Below are positions 20,756 through 24,918 of a DNA stretch of 24,918 nt, piece after piece. The first letter of the stretch is position 1. Every line of letters begins with the position of its first letter. Made by a program: the position numbers and the translations under genes. The notes under the pieces were generated by a model. It was not told the DNA's origin, did not search any database, and saw only the letters and a program-made list of their open reading frames with translations. This DNA comes from a bacterium (lineage in GTDB: Bacteria; Patescibacteriota; Patescibacteriia; Patescibacteriales; Patescibacteriaceae): assembly GCA_021818075.1 (NCBI GenBank), contig JAKAFD010000005.1, positions 1 to 24,918 of the forward strand, written 5' to 3'.

Positions 20756-23584
20756 TTAAAGAGGCGGATTGGTACAGGTACAGGTATTGCCGCCGCAGTC
20801 AACATTATTAAGAAAACAATTGCAAATATACAAACCATCTTCAAAACGCAATCTGGTAGACGCCGGCGAGCCGCCCTGGCCCAGCCGATCAAAACAAACA
20901 TAGCCATTGCCGCCTTTTTGCGTACCGTCGTTATCGGACCAGTTTTCTGTGGACATAGTGGAGCCGTAAACGCGCAGATTTTTATTTCTATCAATACCGC
21001 CGCCGATACCCACCAAACCGTTTTGCGCTACAATAGTATCGGTTAAAGTACCGGAATTATTAAGGGTCTGGATGGCAATTTTGGCATTCTTAAAATCGCT
21101 CGGGCTGTATTGGCCGTCGGTAGAACCAAAACCGGACCAAATCGCCGCGCTCGGCTTGAATTCATACATACTGTCGCTCTCCACCCGGTAACGCCCGCCG
21201 GTAAAAGTAATAATGTTAGAACCAAGGCTGTAGCCGGCTCCAAATTGGTTAAGATTAGCCTGGTCAAAAGAAGATAAATTCAAAGTGTGATTGGCGGTGG
21301 CGGCCTGGCTTCTAATTTCCACGTGACCAACCGGCGTATTTAAACCAGTACCGATACCAATAGTGGGTTTATCGGTAAAAGGTCCGTTTAAAGCCAAGGT
21401 TAGCATATTCTTGTCTTCACCACTGATGGTATTATTCCAAAAAGTCAAAAAATTGGTATTGCGATCATTGTAAATTGCCCAATGTTTATCGGCGCCGCTG
21501 ACGCTTTGAATATCAATTTCCGCGTTATCGCCGGACGGTGCGTAAATATGTAATAGTTTGTTGGGTGCAAAACCGGCAGTGCCGCGCGGCGTGATGCCCA
21601 CCTTGCCGTTAAAACGCACCAAAGGACTGGTAGTGGTGCTGGCGGTATAGAACTGGCCGTAAATCAAAGCGTTTTTGTCGTCAGCGCTGGAAGGTTCAAT
21701 ATATAATTTATTACTGCCGGTTTCATAATAACCGGCCTTAAGGCCCAAGAAGACATTACTGGAGCCGGTGTTATTGGTGCCGGCGCCGGAGCCGAGCATG
21801 ACATTACCGTTGCCGGCGCTATTATTAAAACCGACGCTATCGCCGATATAGACATTTTCCGAGCCGCCGTTATTACTGTAACCGGCCCGGCTGCCCAAAT
21901 AAATATTTTTATTACCCAGCACATTGGCGATGCCGGATTCCGAACCGACAAAAACATTGCCGTTAGCTTTATTATTAAAACCGGCTTTGAAACCAACCGC
22001 CGTTATGTTATTGCCTTGAGTATTATAATAGAGCGCTGAGTCGCCGACAGCTGCGTTATAAGAACCGACCGTGTTAGTATAAAGCGACCGAGCGCCGACG
22101 GCTGTATTGGAACTGCCGCCGCCAAAACCATCGCCGAAATTGCTAAACAAAGCATTGGAGCCGATAGCCGTATTTAAGCCGCCGGAATCGTTATTGCTGA
22201 AAGCGTAATAACCGACCGCCGTATTTTCATAAGCCAAACTCCAACCGCTATTATCGGTGTAAATGGAGCCGGCGTGCTTGCCTAAGGACACATTGGACAA
22301 AGCCGGCGTGCCGTCAGCATTCCAAGGATCGGCGTAATAAGAGATGCCGGAATTATGAAACATCCGGTCGCTGCCCAAAAATAACGCGCCTTCCGCCAAA
22401 TCTAAGGTGGAATCAGGCAAATGAATACTGCCTTTAACATCCAAAGTTTGGGCCGGCGTATTCATACCCAAGCCCAACCGCTTGTTGACGGCATCCCAGA
22501 AAAAATTAGCATTATCTTGAGTCAGACCGGTATTGGCATCGCCCTGAAAGATGACTGAACCTTGAGTAAAATTGGTGGTGATAAGCTTGTCGGCAAAAAT
22601 ATTGCGCCAGCGATTAGTCGCCGAACCAAGGTCATAAGTTACATCAACAGTCGGAATAATATGGCCGCTCGCTTGAACGCCGTTTAAGTAAGACAAGCCG
22701 TCAACCTCCAATTTGTTCTGCACATACAAATCCCCTGCGCCGTTAGCCTGGTCCACTGTGCCGGCGGCGCCGACGCGAGTATTTTTGGTTGACCAAATTC
22801 TATCCGGCGCCGTGCCGGTAAACCAGGTCGGATCAATCCATCTTAAATTAGTACCGTTGGAAGTTAGAATTTGCCCGTCCGCACCGGTATTGCCGTTATT
22901 ATCATAAATTAAGCCGCTTAATTGCAAACCGCCGTTAATGTTTACTCGGCCGGCAGTGGTCAGGACTAAAAGATTGTTGGCTGAGGTATTCCAAAACCGC
23001 AAATCAGCAGTGCCATTATCCTGATAAACCCCCCAATAATTATTAGTACCGGTTTTAATTTGCAGCTCGGCATTATTGGCGGTATTCAATTCGTTGGTAA
23101 TTTTAGTTAAGAAGCGGGAGGTGATGGAACTATAATTCGGGCTAGTGCCCTGATAAGTCCAGTCTTCGTCTTGAGTAATTAGATCATTGGGGTTGGTCCA
23201 GCCTAATTGCTCGCCGCCCAGGTTGGTTAAAACCTCGCCGCTTTGGCCGCTGGTAATCGGCAGCGTCCACATAATAGTAGAAGTTGGCGCAGTCGTGCTA
23301 GCTTTAAGGCCGTAATAAGGACCGGCGGACGGACCGAAAAGTAAAGGAGTGCCATTTAAAACCAAGCCATATAAACCTGTTTGATTATTGGTGGGATTGC
23401 TCAACATTAAATAAGACTCTTTTTGTTGACCCAGGGGGCCGACATTCAATGGCCGCGGCTGGTTATTGGTGGGCGGTGCACCGGTCGGGTCCTGCCAATC
23501 GGCCCGGACAGTTAGTCCAACCGCCAACCAGCCGGTCAACAGACAAAGCGTTAAAATAAAAATTCTCTGGTCTTTAAAAAACAT
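20756..23584 (-). CDS. Large secreted fibre with YadA-head-like repeats and Cys-rich tail
   Basis: A 942-residue exported protein with an N-terminal signal (about 8-28, FILTLCLLTGWLAVGLTVRA). Residues about 453-632 hold repeats of the form NTAVG..A...N..G (NTAVGYYAF, NTAIGSNAL, NTAVGARSL, NAAVGDSAL, ITAVGFKAG, NVFVGSESG, NIYLGSRAG, NVYIGDSVG, NVMLGSGAG, NVFLGLKAG), the pattern of left-handed beta-roll YadA-type heads. SNKLYIEPS...ALIYGQF follows, a word often seen after such repeats in tail-fibre-like proteins. Around it lie VGIGxxxP-type segments (LGLGMNTPAQTLDVKG). The tail ends YICNCFLNNVDCGGNTCTCTNPPL, cysteine-rich. No peptidase S74 chaperone is seen. It probably forms an extended surface fibre, perhaps on the pilus. 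It is 3 nt downstream of the 114-residue gene and followed by two small membrane proteins. Confidence 0.8.
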   Translation of the reverse strand: MFFKDQRIFILTLCLLTGWLAVGLTVRADWQDPTGAPPTNNQPRPLNVGPLGQQKESYLMLSNPTNNQTGLYGLVLNGTPLLFGPSAGPYYGLKASTTAPTSTIMWTLPITSGQSGEVLTNLGGEQLGWTNPNDLITQDEDWTYQGTSPNYSSITSRFLTKITNELNTANNAELQIKTGTNNYWGVYQDNGTADLRFWNTSANNLLVLTTAGRVNINGGLQLSGLIYDNNGNTGADGQILTSNGTNLRWIDPTWFTGTAPDRIWSTKNTRVGAAGTVDQANGAGDLYVQNKLEVDGLSYLNGVQASGHIIPTVDVTYDLGSATNRWRNIFADKLITTNFTQGSVIFQGDANTGLTQDNANFFWDAVNKRLGLGMNTPAQTLDVKGSIHLPDSTLDLAEGALFLGSDRMFHNSGISYYADPWNADGTPALSNVSLGKHAGSIYTDNSGWSLAYENTAVGYYAFSNNDSGGLNTAIGSNALFSNFGDGFGGGSSNTAVGARSLYTNTVGSYNAAVGDSALYYNTQGNNITAVGFKAGFNNKANGNVFVGSESGIANVLGNKNIYLGSRAGYSNNGGSENVYIGDSVGFNNSAGNGNVMLGSGAGTNNTGSSNVFLGLKAGYYETGSNKLYIEPSSADDKNALIYGQFYTASTTTSPLVRFNGKVGITPRGTAGFAPNKLLHIYAPSGDNAEIDIQSVSGADKHWAIYNDRNTNFLTFWNNTISGEDKNMLTLALNGPFTDKPTIGIGTGLNTPVGHVEIRSQAATANHTLNLSSFDQANLNQFGAGYSLGSNIITFTGGRYRVESDSMYEFKPSAAIWSGFGSTDGQYSPSDFKNAKIAIQTLNNSGTLTDTIVAQNGLVGIGGGIDRNKNLRVYGSTMSTENWSDNDGTQKGGNGYVCFDRLGQGGSPASTRLRFEDGLYICNCFLNNVDCGGNTCTCTNPPL

Positions 23585-23587
23585 AGG

Positions 23588-23932
23588 TTATTTCTTGAGC
23601 TCTTTAATGGCCGCTTCGCGCGGGAAGCTTAAAAAATATAATTCCTGGTCGGTCAGCGCCCGGTTGCGGGACTGCTCGTTAATAGTCTGCCTAGTGGCCT
23701 CAATTTTTTGGTTAATTTGCTCTTCGGTAAAAGTCGGTTCCGTCTTGGACGGCGCCTGGGTTGAGGCCGGCTGGTTGTTGAGTTTATCCTGGGCCGCCGG
23801 CGCTGCGGTCAACACATCGGTTTTCAAATTATTGCGGCGGCTTTGCGACTGGCCGAAAAAAATAATAAAACCGATTGACAATAAAATCAGGCCGATTAAA
23901 AAAACAACTAAAGCTATTTTCCTTTCGTTCAT
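23588..23932 (-). CDS. Small membrane protein at the head of the fibre unit
   Basis: A 114-residue protein with membrane segment at about residues 5-25 (KIALVVFLIGLILLSIGFIIFF) and a long polar, Gln/Thr/Glu-rich tail with two helical parts (TFTEEQINQKIEATRQTINEQ; LTDQELYFLSFPREAAIKELKK). I chose ATG 23932 over an upstream one because the membrane segment then begins at its usual place and a TATAAT box ends 10 nt before it. The topology (short inside, long polar outside) resembles the 67- and 90-residue proteins downstream. No Shine-Dalgarno; a leaderless transcript is likely. No family recognised. Confidence 0.65.
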   Translation of the reverse strand: MNERKIALVVFLIGLILLSIGFIIFFGQSQSRRNNLKTDVLTAAPAAQDKLNNQPASTQAPSKTEPTFTEEQINQKIEATRQTINEQSRNRALTDQELYFLSFPREAAIKELKK

Positions 23933-23941
23933 AACGGTAAT

Positions 23942-23971
23942 ATTATAACATATTTTCCACCCGGTAGGCAA
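23942..23971 (-). promoter_or_regulatory. Promoter of the fibre unit, nearly leaderless
   Basis: Minus-strand TTGCCT (23971-23966), an 18-nt spacer, then TATAAT (23947-23942) preceded by TGT, an extended perfect -10. The predicted start site is only about 3-5 nt before the ATG at 23932, with no room for a Shine-Dalgarno. Confidence 0.6.
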
Positions 23972-23979
23972 CGCCTAAT

Positions 23980-24525
23980 TTAATCTTTAATACAATGACT
24001 GGAGACGCAAGTTTCACCGGCGGCGCAAGCGGCAACATTGGAGCAAGTGCCGCCGCAACCATCCGAGCCCGGGCTGCATGATTTCACGCAATCCGGCAGA
24101 CAAGTGGCAATGTGGTCGGGCGAAGCATAACTGGTACCGGGCCCGACTTCACCGGTGGCGGCGGACAGACAAAACTGAATAAAATAAGAGGGTGTGCCGG
24201 CGCTTAAAACTTTGGTATAAATATAATCCGCGTTCGGACAGCTGCCGTCGTTGCGCGGCGTAGGGTTCTGCGGCCACTGCGCGATATAAGTACTGGAACC
24301 GTAAACCAAAGCCGCCCCCGGCGTTACTATCAGCGGATAATCGCCCTGGTCGCGGTAATACATTTTTAACGCCGCCTGCATTTCGGTAATATCGGCCACC
24401 CGCCGGGTATTGCGATTGTTTTCTCTGACAGAGCTTAAAGAAGCCATAGTCAGGGACGACAAGATGACTAAAATAATAATAACGATTGATAGTTCTAAAA
24501 TGGTAAAACCTTGATGCTGATTCAT
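23980..24525 (-). CDS. Type IV major-type pilin (PilA/GspG-like) with Cys-rich tail
   Basis: A 181-residue prepilin with short leader MNQHQG^FTILELSIVIIILVIL (Gly6, Glu at +5). The next helix runs on as SVRENNRNTRRVADITEMQAALKMYYRDQGDYP, as in major pilin-like proteins of GspG/PilA type. The globular part has cysteines and ends in a tail LPDCVKSCSPGSDGCGGTCSN...CAAGETCVSSHC. The DGCGG-with-cysteine motif repeats at the end of the PilX-like protein. It would be a fibre subunit of the type IV pilus, cleaved and N-methylated by a prepilin peptidase not in this window. Its start is 6 nt past the previous pilin's stop, a probable duplicate. Confidence 0.85.
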   Translation of the reverse strand: MNQHQGFTILELSIVIIILVILSSLTMASLSSVRENNRNTRRVADITEMQAALKMYYRDQGDYPLIVTPGAALVYGSSTYIAQWPQNPTPRNDGSCPNADYIYTKVLSAGTPSYFIQFCLSAATGEVGPGTSYASPDHIATCLPDCVKSCSPGSDGCGGTCSNVAACAAGETCVSSHCIKD

Positions 24526-24531
24526 ATTATA

Positions 24532-24918
24532 TTAATGACACAAACCAATACCCAAAACACCGTCCGCAATACCGGTCGGTTTGGCCTCTTTGGCGCCGGC
24601 GGCCAAATCACTGGTAGCGCCGCCTAAGCAAAAAAACAAGCAATAGCTCTTAGCATTAGAACTAGGCAGATAATAATAAGAAGTGTACAAAGGATAGTTG
24701 CCGCAATCACCGTCCGAAGGCGTGGGCGGGGTCGGCACTTTGGCCATATACAAAGTGGTGGTAGAGCTGCCGGTGCCGCGAATTTCTTGACCGGCGGTAA
24801 TGACCGACGGGTAAACATTTAAATCGCGCTTGTAAGCGGCCAAAGCCACTTGCAACTGACTGATATCAGATACTCTGGTGCTGTCGCGGTTTTGCCGGTT
24901 GACTTTATTGTAAGTGAC
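24532..24918 (-). CDS. Type IV major-type pilin, 5' end cut by the window
   Basis: The C-terminal 128 residues of a second pilin; the frame is open to the window edge at 24918, so the leader and hydrophobic helix lie outside. The visible start VTYNKVNRQNRDSTRVSDIS, followed by QLQVALAAYKRDLNVYP, aligns with NRNTRRVADITEMQAALKMY of the next pilin, so the two are paralogues in tandem. The soluble part has five cysteines (DGDCGNYP, SYCLFFCLGG, GIGLCH) that could pair as a disulfide loop like the pilin D-region, but lacks the long DGCGG tail. A TTG at 24855 is not a start; it is an internal Leu codon. Confidence 0.85.
   Translation of the reverse strand, partial: VTYNKVNRQNRDSTRVSDISQLQVALAAYKRDLNVYPSVITAGQEIRGTGSSTTTLYMAKVPTPPTPSDGDCGNYPLYTSYYYLPSSNAKSYCLFFCLGGATSDLAAGAKEAKPTGIADGVLGIGLCH

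Overview
The window looks like part of a chromosome from a Patescibacteria (CPR) bacterium, probably of the Parcubacteria type. The evidence is a 16S rRNA gene carrying a homing-endonuclease intron, CPR-type base changes in conserved 16S positions, tRNAs without an encoded CCA, a 16S gene with no 23S behind it, a four-helix-bundle (S23/IVS) element, and a large type IV pilus block encoding 'GW-W..GW' repeat and Cys-rich surface proteins. The standard code fits (TGA is used as a stop). Every gene I can support is on the minus strand, so transcription runs from high to low coordinates.

Layout from low to high coordinates. 1-116: palindromic cluster downstream of the tRNAs. 117-363: tRNA-Phe, tRNA-fMet and tRNA-Ile. 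411-776: small zinc-ribbon-like protein. 824-864: rRNA terminator. 958-3297: 16S rRNA interrupted at 1085-1948 by an 864-nt intron with a LAGLIDADG ORF, whose RNA features look more like group II than group I. 3298-3894: rRNA leader with promoter and processing stem. 3895-6498: a short SMC protein with no recognisable hinge. 6745-7585: two small membrane proteins, one with a Cys-rich CGP repeat, separated by a GC-rich structured stretch. 7747-10897: histidine kinase and tandem-receiver response regulator. 10983-12209: a reductase resembling cyanobacterial acyl-ACP reductase, in an AT-rich island. 12487-15245: ligA, gatC and a single-receiver protein as one tight unit. 15281-15739: S23-type element with inverted-repeat flanks. 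15740-24918: type IV pilus/surface block with four minor pseudopilins (PilX-, PilW-, PilV- and FimT-like), a GW-repeat/FN3-like secreted protein, two short coiled-coil membrane proteins, a 942-residue fibre with YadA-head-like repeats, a third small membrane protein and two major-type pilins, the last cut by the window edge.

The pilus genes probably build an extracellular appendage that displays the fibre and the GW protein; shared Cys-rich tails suggest a disulfide-stabilised surface. The kinase and receiver proteins form a signalling set without any DNA-binding output domain.

The most unusual points are the intron at the ribosomal decoding centre, a repeated palindromic leader element that buries the GGGG/GGG ribosome-binding sequence next to two start codons (smc and the response regulator), the hinge-less SMC, the Cys-rich CGP membrane peptide with its structured upstream RNA, and the acyl-ACP-reductase-like enzyme.
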